From an uncultured Bacteroides sp. (GTDB taxonomy: Bacteria > Bacteroidota > Bacteroidia > Bacteroidales > Bacteroidaceae), in NCBI GenBank assembly GCA_905197435.1, contig CAJJYX010000002.1:1-53669 (forward strand): a stretch of DNA of 53,669 nt, given 5' to 3'. The position numbers and the translations under genes were made by a program. Shown in pieces: positions 42,764-52,269 of the stretch (positions within the stretch are counted from its first letter, which is position 1; each line of letters begins with the position of its first letter). The notes under the pieces were generated by a model. It did not search any database. It saw nothing but the letters and a program-made list of their open reading frames with translations, and was not told the origin of the DNA.

Positions 42764-45301
42764 ATGAAGTTGTTTTTTGGGGTATTTCTGCTTATCCAGT
42801 TGATTATTCTTCCGTTGAGAGCACAATATATGGTGCAAGGCGTTGTCACCGATTCGTTGACGAAGGAACCATTGCCTTATACATCAGTTTATTTGAAAGG
42901 AACTACGGAGGGAGGGATGACAGATAATAACGGTCATTTTTCCTTCAAGACCTATCGCCCGGAGGCCACGCTGGTCATTTCGGCTGTAGGCTATAATGAA
43001 TATGCCCGACTGATTCATCCTGCCAAATCTGCGAGGTTTAACATTTCCCTTTCGCCAGCCACTTATGCGCTGGATGAGGTAGTGGTGAAACCGAAACGTG
43101 AACGGTATAGAAAAAAAGACAATCCTGCTGTGGAGTTTGTACGCAAGATGATCGAACACCGGGATGACTACTCTCCCGACGAGCGCGATTTTTGGAAACG
43201 TGACCGTTACGAGAAGATAACTTTTGCTATCAACAACTTTGATAGCCTGAAACAACAGAAGTGGCTTTACCGCAAATTCAAGTTTTTGACGGACTATGTC
43301 GATACTTCTGCTGTTACCGGCCGGCCGGTACTGGCAATCTCCAACCGTGAATTGCTTGCCACGGATTATTACCGCCGGTCTCCGCACAGCCGGAAACAGT
43401 GGGTAACCGCCCGCAGGCAAGCAGGAGTAGACGAGATGCTTTCCCGGCAGGGAATGGAACAAGCCATCAGTGTTACCATGACCGATGTAGATCTCTATGA
43501 GAACAACATTACTTTGTTCACCAATAAGTTTGTCAGCCCGCTTTCTTCCCTTGGACCGTCTTTCTATAAATATTATCTGATGGATACGCTTACCGTTGCC
43601 GGAAAACCTTGTGTCGACTTGACGTTTGTCCCTTTCAACTCCGAGTCGTTCGGTTTTACGGGACATTTGTACGTCATGCTGGACAGCACCTATTTTGTAA
43701 GGCGTGCCGTCATGAATTTTCCTCAGAAAATTAATCTGAATTTTGTGGACTACATGAAGATTGAACAGAATTTTGAGCGTGCGGAAGACGGTACGCGGCA
43801 GTTGCTTAATGAGAGCATCACTACGGAATTTAAGTTGGTGAACAATAGTGACGGTATTTATGCCAAGCGGGATGTGTATTACAGAAACTATCAGTATGAA
43901 CCGGATGACAAGGCTCTGCAAGCTTTCCGAAGGTCGGAAAAGGTGATTGAAGAAACATCGGCTTCAACTTATTCGGAGGCATATTGGGATGCCAACCGCC
44001 AGGTGGAGGTCAGCAAGAAAGAAACTTCGGTAGACAAGATGATGGCCCAACTACGCAGCTATCCCGTTTATTTCTGGACGGAAAAGGTGCTGAAGGTACT
44101 GTTCACGGGGTATATTCCTGCTCCGAAGGAAAAAGAACCCTTGTTGTACATCGGTATGATGAACACTACCATCAGTGGAAATGCATTGGAAGGAGTGCGT
44201 TTGCGTGCCGGAGGTATGACGACAGCCTGGCTTAATCCGCATTTGTTCGGCAGAGGATATATGGCATACGGTTTCCGTGACCATCGTGTGAAGGGACTTG
44301 CCGAACTGGAATACTCTTTTCATAAGAAGAAGGAATATGCCAATGAATTTCCCATACATTCATTGAAACTCCGTTATTTCTCGGACGTCAACCAATATGG
44401 ACAACACTATCTTTATACCAGTCAGGATAATGTTTTTCTTGCCCTGAAACGTCAGAAAGATGACCGTATAGGCTATCAGCGGAAGGCTGAACTGACTTAT
44501 ACCAATGAGTTCCATTCCGGTTTTTCAGTTCAGATGACTACGCGTCTGCGTAAGGATGAATCATCCCATCTGATTCCTTTCATTAAGCAGGATGTCCGGA
44601 ATACGTATGTAAAAAGTATTTCGACCAGTGAATTGGAATTGAAGCTGCGCTATGCTCCCAACGAGAAGTTCTTCCAGACACAATGGAACCGCTTCCCCGT
44701 TTCGCTGGATGCTCCGGTCTTTTCGCTTACGCATACCATGGCTGCCAGAGGGATGCTGGGAGGAGACTATACCTATCATTATACGGAAGCCGGCTTTCAG
44801 AAGCGTTTCTGGTTTTCGGCATTCGGTTATACGGATGTAATCTTGAAGGCCGGAAAAGTTTGGAACAGAGTCCCTTTCCCTTTGCTCATTATTCCCAATG
44901 CAAACTTGTCTTATACCATACAGCCTGAGTCTTATTCATTGATGAATGCTATGGAATTCATCAATGATGAATACGCTTCTTGGGATGTGACCTATTACTT
45001 GAACGGCTGGCTTTTCAACCGTATTCCTTTGCTGAAAAAGTTGAAATGGCGTGAAGTGCTTTCCTGCCGCGGCCTGTATGGGAATTTGAGTGATAGGAAT
45101 AATCCGGCTTTTCAGCAGGATTTGTTCCGTTTTCCTGCAGGAAGCACCATCATGGGGCATACGCCATACGTAGAGGCTGGTGTAGGTGTTGAAAATATTT
45201 TCAAAGTGCTGCGTGTCGATTATGTATGGCGTCTGACTTACCAAAATTTACCAAATATCGATAAATCCGGGCTCAGAATCAGTCTGCACATGACATTTTA
45301 A
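42764..45301 (+). CDS. DUF5686 outer-membrane protein with carboxypeptidase-like domain
   Basis: 845 residues with a signal peptide (MKLFFGVFLLIQLIILPLRAQ). Residues of about 24-110 are a carboxypeptidase-regulatory-like module (VQGVVTDSLTKEPLPYTSVYLKG, ATYALDEVVVKPK). The rest is the DUF5686 family: FVRKMIEHRDDYSPDERDFWKR, a middle region, and a C-terminal set of amphipathic beta strands ending in LRISLHMTF with a terminal Phe, as in outer-membrane barrels. Function is unknown; such genes are common in Bacteroidota. It stands alone behind its own promoter. Confidence 0.85.
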   Translation: MKLFFGVFLLIQLIILPLRAQYMVQGVVTDSLTKEPLPYTSVYLKGTTEGGMTDNNGHFSFKTYRPEATLVISAVGYNEYARLIHPAKSARFNISLSPATYALDEVVVKPKRERYRKKDNPAVEFVRKMIEHRDDYSPDERDFWKRDRYEKITFAINNFDSLKQQKWLYRKFKFLTDYVDTSAVTGRPVLAISNRELLATDYYRRSPHSRKQWVTARRQAGVDEMLSRQGMEQAISVTMTDVDLYENNITLFTNKFVSPLSSLGPSFYKYYLMDTLTVAGKPCVDLTFVPFNSESFGFTGHLYVMLDSTYFVRRAVMNFPQKINLNFVDYMKIEQNFERAEDGTRQLLNESITTEFKLVNNSDGIYAKRDVYYRNYQYEPDDKALQAFRRSEKVIEETSASTYSEAYWDANRQVEVSKKETSVDKMMAQLRSYPVYFWTEKVLKVLFTGYIPAPKEKEPLLYIGMMNTTISGNALEGVRLRAGGMTTAWLNPHLFGRGYMAYGFRDHRVKGLAELEYSFHKKKEYANEFPIHSLKLRYFSDVNQYGQHYLYTSQDNVFLALKRQKDDRIGYQRKAELTYTNEFHSGFSVQMTTRLRKDESSHLIPFIKQDVRNTYVKSISTSELELKLRYAPNEKFFQTQWNRFPVSLDAPVFSLTHTMAARGMLGGDYTYHYTEAGFQKRFWFSAFGYTDVILKAGKVWNRVPFPLLIIPNANLSYTIQPESYSLMNAMEFINDEYASWDVTYYLNGWLFNRIPLLKKLKWREVLSCRGLYGNLSDRNNPAFQQDLFRFPAGSTIMGHTPYVEAGVGVENIFKVLRVDYVWRLTYQNLPNIDKSGLRISLHMTF

Positions 45302-45366
45302 CTTAAATCTTACTAATGGAACACTAAATCGGATAAAATGACTAATCCAAATTGGGTAAAATACCC

Positions 45367-45374
45367 TAAATTTG
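45367..45374 (+). promoter_or_regulatory. -7 box of the ino1 operon promoter
   Basis: TAAATTTG matches TAnnTTTG, 27 nt before the ATG at 45402. Confidence 0.6.
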
Positions 45375-45401
45375 AGCAATTTTTAAACTCTAAATAATAC
45401 A

Positions 45402-46697
45402 ATGGCAATGAAAGAAAACATTAAGCCGGCAACCGGTCGTTTAGGCGTGTTGGTAGTCGGAGTAGGTGGTGCGGTTGCAACCACTATGATTACCGGTACA
45501 TTAGCTGCTCGCAAGGGCTTGGCAAAAGCTATAGGTTCAATTACGCAAATGGCTACTATGCGTATGCAGGATGGTAAAGAAAAACTTATCAAAGACATAG
45601 TGCCTTTGGCTGATTTGAATGATATCGTTTTCGGTGGTTGGGACATTTTTCCGGACAACGCCTACGAAGCTGCTATGTATGCCGAGGTTTTGAAAGAGAA
45701 AGACCTGAATTTGGTGAAAGACGAATTGCAAGCCATCAAGCCGATGCCTGCTGCATTCGACCACAATTTCGCAAAACGTTTGAATGGTACACATATAAAG
45801 AATGCTGCTACCCGTTGGGATATGGTAGAGCAGTTGCGTGAGGATATCCGTAACTTCAAAGCAGCTAATAATTGTGAACGTATTGTTGTTCTGTGGGCTG
45901 CAAGTACCGAAATCTATGTTCCGCTGTCCAAAGAGCATGAATCTCTCGCTGCTTTGGAACAGGCTATGAAGGAGAATAATACTGAAGTAATCTCCCCGAG
46001 TATGTGCTATGCATACGCTGCCATTGCAGAAGGTGCTCCGTTCATTATGGGTGCTCCCAATCTGTGTGTGGATACTCCGGCTATGTGGGAATTCTCCAAG
46101 AAGATGAATGTGCCCATTGCCGGTAAGGACTTCAAGAGCGGCCAGACTTTGATGAAGACAGTGCTTGCTCCGATGTTCAAGACCCGTATGCTGGGTGTGA
46201 GCGGCTGGTTCTCTACAAATATTCTGGGTAACCGTGACGGCGAGGTGCTTGACCAACCGGAGAACTTCAAGACAAAAGAAGTCAGCAAGCTGTCTGTTAT
46301 CGACAATATCTTCGAGCCGGAAAAATATCCTGACTTGTACGGCAATGTATATCATAAGGTACGTATCAATTATTATCCTCCTCGCAAGGATAACAAGGAA
46401 GCATGGGACAATATCGATATTTTTGGATGGATGGGCTATCCGATGGAAATCAAGGTTAACTTCTTGTGTCGCGACTCTATTCTCGCTGCTCCTATTGCGC
46501 TCGACTTGGTAATATTCAGTGACTTGGCATTGCGCGCAGGCATGTGTGGCATTCAGACTTGGTTGTCCTTCTTCTGCAAGAGTCCGATGCATGACTTCGA
46601 ACACGAACCGGTGCACGATTTGTTCCAGCAATGGCGTATGGTGAAAGAAACTCTTCGCAACATGGTGGGTGAAACAGCACCGAGTTATTTGGACTAA
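45402..46697 (+). CDS. ino1: myo-Inositol-1-phosphate synthase
   Basis: 431 residues. Converts glucose 6-phosphate to inositol 3-phosphate using NAD+. The Rossmann motif GVLVVGVGGAVATTMITG lies at about 14-31. Later segments FGGWDIFPDNAYEAA, VVLWAASTEIYVP, AGKDFKSGQTLMKTVLAPMFK (catalytic Lys region) and SWFSTNILGNRDGEVLDQPENF-like GWFSTNILGNRDGEVL are diagnostic. The protein is of the shorter bacterial class. It leads a cluster containing a CDP-alcohol phosphatidyltransferase and an Aur1-like enzyme, the arrangement known for inositol-lipid synthesis in gut Bacteroides, so its product most likely goes into membrane lipids. Confidence 0.95.
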   Translation: MAMKENIKPATGRLGVLVVGVGGAVATTMITGTLAARKGLAKAIGSITQMATMRMQDGKEKLIKDIVPLADLNDIVFGGWDIFPDNAYEAAMYAEVLKEKDLNLVKDELQAIKPMPAAFDHNFAKRLNGTHIKNAATRWDMVEQLREDIRNFKAANNCERIVVLWAASTEIYVPLSKEHESLAALEQAMKENNTEVISPSMCYAYAAIAEGAPFIMGAPNLCVDTPAMWEFSKKMNVPIAGKDFKSGQTLMKTVLAPMFKTRMLGVSGWFSTNILGNRDGEVLDQPENFKTKEVSKLSVIDNIFEPEKYPDLYGNVYHKVRINYYPPRKDNKEAWDNIDIFGWMGYPMEIKVNFLCRDSILAAPIALDLVIFSDLALRAGMCGIQTWLSFFCKSPMHDFEHEPVHDLFQQWRMVKETLRNMVGETAPSYLD

Positions 46698-46702
46698 AAA
46701 AA

Positions 46703-46832
46703 CAGTGATAAGGTGATAAAAAATAAGGTGGTAAGGTGATAGAGTGATAGCACTTTACCACTTTATCACTTTTATCACTTTATTGTATTTGTCTATTTAC
46801 CGTTTTGACCGCATTTATCACCTTATTACTTT
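46703..46832. repeat. GTGATAAG-type interspersed repeats between ino1 and pgpA
   Basis: Left block 46703-46750 repeats GTGATAAG-like units, and blocks 46751-46783 and 46813-46832 carry the reverse complement (CTTATCAC). The blocks can fold into a long imperfect hairpin and may attenuate transcription between ino1 and the downstream genes. Confidence 0.55.
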
Positions 46833-46836
46833 TTTG

Positions 46837-47310
46837 ATGAAGAAACCCTCTCTCCTTCCAGTCATTATTGGTACGGGCTTTGGCTCGGGCTTTTCTCCTT
46901 TTGCACCCGGCACTGCAGGAGCTTTGTTGGCTACGCTTATTTGGCTCGGGTTATCTTGTCTGGTGTCAAGTGTCTGCCTTTTGTGGCTGACGGTAGCATT
47001 GATTTTAGTATTTACATTTGTCGGTGTCTGGGCTGCCAACCGTCTGGAGGCATTCTGGGGAGAAGATCCCTCACGTGTGGTAGTCGATGAAATGGTCGGC
47101 GTGTGGGTTGCCTTGCTTGCGGCGCCTGCCGGACACATATGGTATGCATTGGGGGCATTTGCCCTGTTCCGTCTGTTCGATATATTCAAGCCCTTGGGTA
47201 TCCGCCGTATGGAAAGTTTGCCGGGTGGGGTAGGAGTAATGATGGACGATATCTTGTCCGGAGTCTATGGATTTATAATTTTGATTGTGGCAAGATGGAT
47301 AATCAGTTGA
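46837..47310 (+). CDS. pgpA: PgpA-family phosphatidylglycerophosphatase-like protein
   Basis: 157 residues from the ATG at 46837 (MKKPSLLPVIIGTGFGSGF); the longer frame from 46744 reads through the repeat spacer. Four membrane segments and the PgpA signature are present: GFGSGFSPFAPGTAGALLA, VVDEMVGVWVALLA, FRLFDIFKPLGIRRMESLPGG and VMMDDILSGVYG with the metal-binding Asp pair. Normally it dephosphorylates phosphatidylglycerophosphate; in this inositol cluster it could act on phosphatidylinositol phosphate. It overlaps the next gene by 16 nt. Confidence 0.9.
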   Translation: MKKPSLLPVIIGTGFGSGFSPFAPGTAGALLATLIWLGLSCLVSSVCLLWLTVALILVFTFVGVWAANRLEAFWGEDPSRVVVDEMVGVWVALLAAPAGHIWYALGAFALFRLFDIFKPLGIRRMESLPGGVGVMMDDILSGVYGFIILIVARWIIS

Positions 47311-47822
47311 AATCAAGCGGCAAAGGTGTGTCGTGGCGTCATTCTGTTTGGATCTTCTTCAAGGCCCAGATTTCTGCGCAGTTCGCAAGCTTTGTCGATT
47401 TTCTGGTGACTATCCTTCTGGTAAAGGCTTTTGCTGTTTTTTATCTTTATGCCACATTCACGGGATCCGTAGTAGGAGGTATTGTAAACTGTGCCATCAA
47501 TTACGGGTGGGTGTTCCATGCCGAAGACTGCAAGAAAACGCATGTTGCTTTCAAGTACCTCTTTGTCTGGGGAGGCAGCATTATGCTGAATACTTGGGGT
47601 ACCTTTGCGCTGACCGAATGGCTTACCGGTATGACGTGGGTCAATGGATTATTGGGGTATTATATAGATAATGTATTTATTCTGTCAAAGATAATTGTCG
47701 CAGTGTTGGTGGCTTTTTTTTGGAACTACCATCTGCAACGTTTTTTTGTTTATCGTAATCATAATATAAGAGGTTTTCTGAAACATTATTTAGAAAATAA
47801 AAAGGACGAATATGAATTATAG
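47295..47822 (+). CDS. GtrA-family membrane protein
   Basis: 175 residues from the ATG at 47295 ([17 protein letters not shown]), inside the end of pgpA; the longer open frame to 47103 is pgpA in another frame. Four hydrophobic helices and the GtrA-like features [28 protein letters not shown] and [14 protein letters not shown] are visible. GtrA proteins are thought to flip polyprenol- or lipid-linked sugars. Here a role in moving an inositol-lipid headgroup precursor is possible but unproven. It overlaps the next gene by 11 nt. Confidence 0.85.
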   Translation: MDNQLKSSGKGVSWRHSVWIFFKAQISAQFASFVDFLVTILLVKAFAVFYLYATFTGSVVGGIVNCAINYGWVFHAEDCKKTHVAFKYLFVWGGSIMLNTWGTFALTEWLTGMTWVNGLLGYYIDNVFILSKIIVAVLVAFFWNYHLQRFFVYRNHNIRGFLKHYLENKKDEYEL

Positions 47823-48462
47823 AGATTGGTTGCAGCAGGTGATATACAAGATTATCAATCCTGTGGTGCATGGCATGATTAAAATAGGCATTACGCCTAA
47901 CTTTATTACGACTACGGGGCTGTTACTGAATATCGTGGCGGCTGCTTTGTTTGTGTATGCCGGAGTGTACAAAAGTGGCGAACTGGCTTATGTGGGCTGG
48001 GGAGGCGGTATTGTACTTTTTGCCGGATTGTTTGACATGATGGACGGTCGTGTAGCACGTGTAGGTAAAATGAGTTCTACTTTCGGTGCATTGTACGACT
48101 CCGTACTCGACCGCTACAGTGAGCTCGTGACATTGTTCGGTATCTTCTATTACCTGATACTGCAAGGTTATTTGTGGGGCTCCATCATTACATTCATAGC
48201 ACTGATAGGTTCGCTGATGGTGAGTTACGTACGTGCCCGTGCCGAAGGGTTGGGGCTGGAGTGCAAAGTAGGTTTCATGCAGCGTCCCGAGCGCGTTGTA
48301 CTGACTGCTCTTGGTGCCATGTTCTGCGGTATCTTCGGTGACTGTACCTTGTTCGATCCGATGCTGATATTGATTGTACCTATGGCCGTGATTGCAATAT
48401 TGGCGAATTTGACGGCATTTGCCCGTTTGACCCATTGCTATAAACTGCTGAAAGACAAGTAA
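47812..48462 (+). CDS. CDP-alcohol phosphatidyltransferase, probable phosphatidylinositol-phosphate synthase
   Basis: 216 residues with about six membrane helices. The family signature D-x2-DG-x2-AR-x8-9-G-x3-D-x3-D is present as [16 protein letters not shown] followed by [14 protein letters not shown] at about residues 70-105. It joins CDP-diacylglycerol to an alcohol phosphate. With ino1 upstream, inositol 3-phosphate is the likely acceptor, giving phosphatidylinositol phosphate; phosphatidylglycerophosphate synthase is the main alternative by fold. Translationally coupled to both neighbours, sharing one base (taATG) with the next gene. Confidence 0.9.
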   Translation: MNYRDWLQQVIYKIINPVVHGMIKIGITPNFITTTGLLLNIVAAALFVYAGVYKSGELAYVGWGGGIVLFAGLFDMMDGRVARVGKMSSTFGALYDSVLDRYSELVTLFGIFYYLILQGYLWGSIITFIALIGSLMVSYVRARAEGLGLECKVGFMQRPERVVLTALGAMFCGIFGDCTLFDPMLILIVPMAVIAILANLTAFARLTHCYKLLKDK

Positions 48463-49394
48463 TGAAAAATAATTTGTTCCCCTCTGTGAAAGAGGCTGTT
48501 CTGGTGATTGTAATCACAGCGCTTTTCCTGACTCTGACAGCGGTCTGTATCGGACTTCGTCCGGAACATTTCCTGATGGTGGGTGTATTTCTGGTATTGT
48601 TCTTTGCCGGACAAACCACCCGTAAGTTGGCAGTGGCGCTGTTGCCGTTTTTTATATTCGGCATTTCGTATGACTGGATGCGTGTATATCCCAATTATCA
48701 GGTAAATCCTATCGATGTGAAAGGACTTTATGAGGCTGAGAAATCCCTTTTTGGTTTGTTTGTAGACGGTGCTGTCCTTATCCCTTGTGAATATTTTGCT
48801 TTGAACCATTGTCCGGTGGCCGATTTCTTTGCCGGGATATTCTATCTCTGCTGGGTACCGGTTCCCATTGTGTTTGGGCTTTGGCTCTATCTGAAGGGTG
48901 ACCGTAAGGTGTACCTGCGTTTTGCAATGGTGTTCTTGCTGGTCAATCTTATCGGTTTTGCAGGATATTACATCCATCCGGCTGCTCCGCCTTGGTATGC
49001 CATGAATTATGGTTTTGAGCCGGTACTCGACACTCCTGGCAATGTGGCAGGCTTGGGGCGCTTTGACGAACTGCTGGGATGCTCCATCTTTAATTCCATC
49101 TACGGCAGGAATGCCAATGTATTTGCAGCGGTGCCTTCGCTCCATGCCGCCTATATGGTGGTGGCCTTGGCCTACGCCATCATGGACCGTAGCAAGAAGT
49201 GGCTGATAGCGCTGTTTGCGGTGATTATGGTCGGCATCTGGTGGACGGCTGTCTATTCGGGCCATCACTATCTGATTGATGTGATGCTGGGCATTTCCTG
49301 TGCATTGCTGGGTATTTTTGTTTTTGAGAAAGGACTGATGAAGTGGGGAGCGTTCGGATGTTTCTTTGAAAAATACAGTCGGTACATTAAATAA
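48462..49394 (+). CDS. PAP2-family, Aur1-like inositol phosphorylceramide synthase
   Basis: 310 residues with six to seven membrane helices. The lipid-phosphatase motifs of the Aur1 type occur: VPSLHAAYMVVALAYA at about 225-240 and YSGHHYLIDVMLGISC at about 265-280, which hold the two catalytic His and Asp. In sphingolipid-making Bacteroides such an enzyme moves the inositol phosphate headgroup to ceramide. The placement as the last lipid gene after ino1 and the phosphatidyltransferase supports this. Direct substrate evidence is not readable from the sequence. Confidence 0.85.
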   Translation: MKNNLFPSVKEAVLVIVITALFLTLTAVCIGLRPEHFLMVGVFLVLFFAGQTTRKLAVALLPFFIFGISYDWMRVYPNYQVNPIDVKGLYEAEKSLFGLFVDGAVLIPCEYFALNHCPVADFFAGIFYLCWVPVPIVFGLWLYLKGDRKVYLRFAMVFLLVNLIGFAGYYIHPAAPPWYAMNYGFEPVLDTPGNVAGLGRFDELLGCSIFNSIYGRNANVFAAVPSLHAAYMVVALAYAIMDRSKKWLIALFAVIMVGIWWTAVYSGHHYLIDVMLGISCALLGIFVFEKGLMKWGAFGCFFEKYSRYIK

Positions 49395-49402
49395 GATATA
49401 CA

Positions 49403-50575
49403 ATGAATAATTTTGTTTTTTATAGTCCTACAGAGTTTGTCTTTGGCAAGAATACTGAAGTGCAAGTCGGTGCATTGGCGCATAAGCATGGTGCACAGAA
49501 AGTGATGATTGTGTATGGAGGCGGTTCTGTTGTGCGGAGTGGCCTGCTGGACAGGGTGAAACAATCTTTGCAGGAAGCCGGTGTGGCTTATTGCGAAATG
49601 GGAGGTGTCCAGCCCAATCCCATTGACGGGAAGGTGTACGAAGGTATTCAGCTTTGTCGTCGGGAGCAGGTGGATATGATGCTTCCTGTGGGCGGTGGTT
49701 CGGTCATTGATACGGCAAAAGCTATTGCTGCCGGAGCCCTCTATGATGGCGACTTCTGGGATTTCTTTATCGGTCGTGCAAAGGTGGAGAAAGCGTTGAA
49801 AGTAGCCGTGGTGCTGACTATCCCGGCTGCCGGAAGCGAAGGTTCGGGCAATACTGTAATCACCAAGACAGAGACACTTCAAAAACTGGGCCTCTGCGCT
49901 CCCGAGCACTTGCGCCCTGTATTTTCCATTATGAATCCTGAGTTGACTTACACCCTCCCGGCTTATCAGACGGCTTGTGGTATTGCTGACATGATGGCTC
50001 ACATCATGGAGCGTTACTTCACTAATACGCTGGATGTGGAAATCAGCGACCGGCTTTGTGAGGGTACTTTGATGGCTATCATTAAAGAAGCTTACCGGGT
50101 AAAACAGCAACCGGACAACTATGCCGCACGTGCCAACATTATGTGGTGTGGTACTGTGGCGCATAACGGAACTTGTGGGGTAGGACGTGAGGAAGACTGG
50201 GCATCTCATGCACTGGAGCATGAAATCAGCGCTATCTATAATGTAGCCCACGGTGCCGGCTTGGCTGTAATCTTCCCTGCCTGGATGGCTTTTATGGCAG
50301 AGCATAATCCGGCAAAGATAGCTCAGTTTGCCCATCGTGTTTTTGGCATACCCAAGTCCGAAGATTTGGAGGAGATGGCTTTGACGGGTACTGCCCGCCT
50401 GAAACACTTTTTCCGTTACATGGGCTTGCCGGTCAGCTTTAAGGAGTTGGGCATCGAGAATCCCGATATAGACCGTATGCTTGTCAGCCTGCAGCGCAAT
50501 AAAGGCGAACTGCTTGGCAACTACGTGAAGTTGACCATGTCCGATTGCAGGGAAATATATCGCTTGGCTTTGTAA
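49403..50575 (+). CDS. Iron-containing alcohol dehydrogenase (YqhD/BDH-like)
   Basis: 390 residues; NADP(H)-dependent alcohol/aldehyde oxidoreductase of group III. Motifs: GGGSVIDTAKAIAAGALYDGDFWD near residue 95 (nucleotide binding), VLTIPAAGSEGSGNTVIT near 135, and metal ligands in CGIADMMAHIMERYF (Asp, His) and HALEHEISAIYNVAHGAGLAVIFP (two His). It follows the Aur1-like gene by 8 nt, so it is probably in the same transcript, although its chemistry has no obvious link to inositol lipids. The transcript ends at the hairpin 50618-50654. Confidence 0.93.
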   Translation: MNNFVFYSPTEFVFGKNTEVQVGALAHKHGAQKVMIVYGGGSVVRSGLLDRVKQSLQEAGVAYCEMGGVQPNPIDGKVYEGIQLCRREQVDMMLPVGGGSVIDTAKAIAAGALYDGDFWDFFIGRAKVEKALKVAVVLTIPAAGSEGSGNTVITKTETLQKLGLCAPEHLRPVFSIMNPELTYTLPAYQTACGIADMMAHIMERYFTNTLDVEISDRLCEGTLMAIIKEAYRVKQQPDNYAARANIMWCGTVAHNGTCGVGREEDWASHALEHEISAIYNVAHGAGLAVIFPAWMAFMAEHNPAKIAQFAHRVFGIPKSEDLEEMALTGTARLKHFFRYMGLPVSFKELGIENPDIDRMLVSLQRNKGELLGNYVKLTMSDCREIYRLAL

Positions 50576-50617
50576 TGAAAGGCATTCTTGGGGATGAACT
50601 TCCCAAAGAAAGAGATA

Positions 50618-50654
50618 AAAAGACGGCGAAGAGTATTTATCTTCGCCGTCTTTT
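50618..50654. terminator. Bidirectional terminator between adh and rng
   Basis: Perfect 15-bp stem AAAAGACGGCGAAGA / TCTTCGCCGTCTTTT with a 7-nt loop between convergent genes; A and T tails allow function in both directions. Confidence 0.93.
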
Positions 50655-52229
50655 CTATTTGATTTCGATTTCTTCCTTCATGTCTATCTCTTCCCCTTGC
50701 GGGTCGTAGAATACATATTCCAGGAACGCGAGTTTCTGGCTTGGAATAATCTTGATACCAAATCCGTATTTCATTTGCCATTTCCGTTTCAGGGAAACGA
50801 GTCCCTGATTGATGTAAGCAGCAATATACGGGTGGATGTGTAACGAGAATTTCTTTATCTTCAATTTATTGACCAGGTAGTCAATTTTACTCTCTAAGGT
50901 GTCCGTAAAGAGGATGGACGATTTGATGGTGCCTTTACCGAAGCAGGTGGGGCAGGTTTCCGTCGTATTTACATCCATGGCCGGGCGCACACGCTGGCGT
51001 GTAATCTGCATCAGTCCGAATTTGCTGAGCGGCAGGATGTTGTGACGTGCTCTGTCTTTCTGCATGTTGGCACACATACGTTCGTAAAGCTTCTGTCGGT
51101 TTTCGGCTTCATTCATGTCGATGAAGTCCACCACAATGATACCACCCATATCCCTTAGTCTGAGCTGGCGTGCCAGTTCGTCGGCTGCACCCAGATTCAC
51201 TTCCAGTGCGTTGGCCTCCTGCCCGTTGGCATTCTTGGTGCGGTTACCGCTGTTCACGTCTACTACGTGAAGCGCCTCAGTATGCTCAATAATCAGGTAG
51301 GCACCACTTTTGTATGAAATGGTTTTGCCGAATGACGATTTGATTTGTTTGGTGATACCAAAATTGTCGTAAATGGGGAGCTGGCCTTTGTACAGCTTCA
51401 CGATTCCTGCCCGTTCGGGGGCGATAAGAGTTACGTAATCCTTGATTTCGTGGTACACCGCTTCGTTGTTCACGTGGATGTTCTCGAAAGAAGGATTGAA
51501 CAAGTCACGCAGCAGTCCTACGGCGCGGCTGGTCTCTTCGTAAATCAGTGTAGGAAATTTAGTGGCCTTCTGTACTTTTGCAATGGCATCTTCCCAATGT
51601 TTCAGTAATACTTTAAGCTCTCCGTCGAGTTCGGCAACACGTTTTCCTTCAGCTACGGTGCGGACGATGACGCCGAAGTTCTTCGGCTTGATGCTCATCA
51701 GCAGTTGTTTGAGGCGTGCACGCTCTTCGCTCGATTTAATTTTTTGCGATACGGAAACCTTGTCATTGAAGGGAATCAACACGAGGTATCTCCCGGCAAA
51801 GGAAAGTTCGGAAGTCAGTCGCGGCCCTTTGGTTGAAATAGGTTCCTTGACAATTTGCACCACTACTTCTTGTCCCACTTTGAGTGTATTGGAAACCGTT
51901 CCGTCCTTTTCGAGATCGGGAAGTATGGTTGCTTTGGTAATGGGATTCAGCTTTTTCTTGTCGCTTAAAGTTTGCTTTACGTATTTCTCTAACGAGTTAA
52001 ATTGAGGACCCAGGTCCAGATAATGAAGAAAAGCGTCTTTCTCGTAACCCACGTCCACGAAGCAGGCATTCAGGCCGGGCATCAATTTCTTGACGCGTCC
52101 CAAATACATGTTGCCCACCGAGAAGGAGATGTTTCTTCCTTCACTCTGGAGTTCCACCAGTTGCTTGTCTTCAAGCAGTGCAATGGATACCTCTTTGGGC
52201 TGTACGTCTACAACGAGTTCGCTTGTCAC
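50655..52229 (-). CDS. rng: Ribonuclease G / E family endoribonuclease
   Basis: 524 residues beginning at a GTG (MTSELVVDVQPKEVSIALLED). S1-type RNA-binding domain at about 35-130 with insertion. The catalytic RNase H-like fold is shown by AYLIIEHTEALHVVDVNSGNRT near residue 310 and MGGIIVVDFIDMNEAENRQ near 358, holding the metal-binding Asp residues. The zinc-link motif TCPTCFGKGT is near 430. It processes rRNA precursors and degrades mRNA. It lies downstream of the HU and small ribosomal genes, separated from them by a hairpin. Confidence 0.95.
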   Translation of the reverse strand: MTSELVVDVQPKEVSIALLEDKQLVELQSEGRNISFSVGNMYLGRVKKLMPGLNACFVDVGYEKDAFLHYLDLGPQFNSLEKYVKQTLSDKKKLNPITKATILPDLEKDGTVSNTLKVGQEVVVQIVKEPISTKGPRLTSELSFAGRYLVLIPFNDKVSVSQKIKSSEERARLKQLLMSIKPKNFGVIVRTVAEGKRVAELDGELKVLLKHWEDAIAKVQKATKFPTLIYEETSRAVGLLRDLFNPSFENIHVNNEAVYHEIKDYVTLIAPERAGIVKLYKGQLPIYDNFGITKQIKSSFGKTISYKSGAYLIIEHTEALHVVDVNSGNRTKNANGQEANALEVNLGAADELARQLRLRDMGGIIVVDFIDMNEAENRQKLYERMCANMQKDRARHNILPLSKFGLMQITRQRVRPAMDVNTTETCPTCFGKGTIKSSILFTDTLESKIDYLVNKLKIKKFSLHIHPYIAAYINQGLVSLKRKWQMKYGFGIKIIPSQKLAFLEYVFYDPQGEEIDMKEEIEIK

Positions 52230-52269
52230 AATAATTGGCTTTTTAAATTATTCAATTGTGTACTTAAAC

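Noticed and set aside
45537..46631. 364-codon minus-strand open frame opposite ino1
   Set aside because: It lies wholly antisense to a clear myo-inositol-phosphate synthase gene, resembles no family and is rich in His, Gln and Ile as expected for a shadow frame.
48438..50407. Long minus-strand frames (321 and 379 codons) opposite the Aur1-like and alcohol dehydrogenase genes
   Set aside because: No recognisable motif, and both lie antisense to strongly supported genes.
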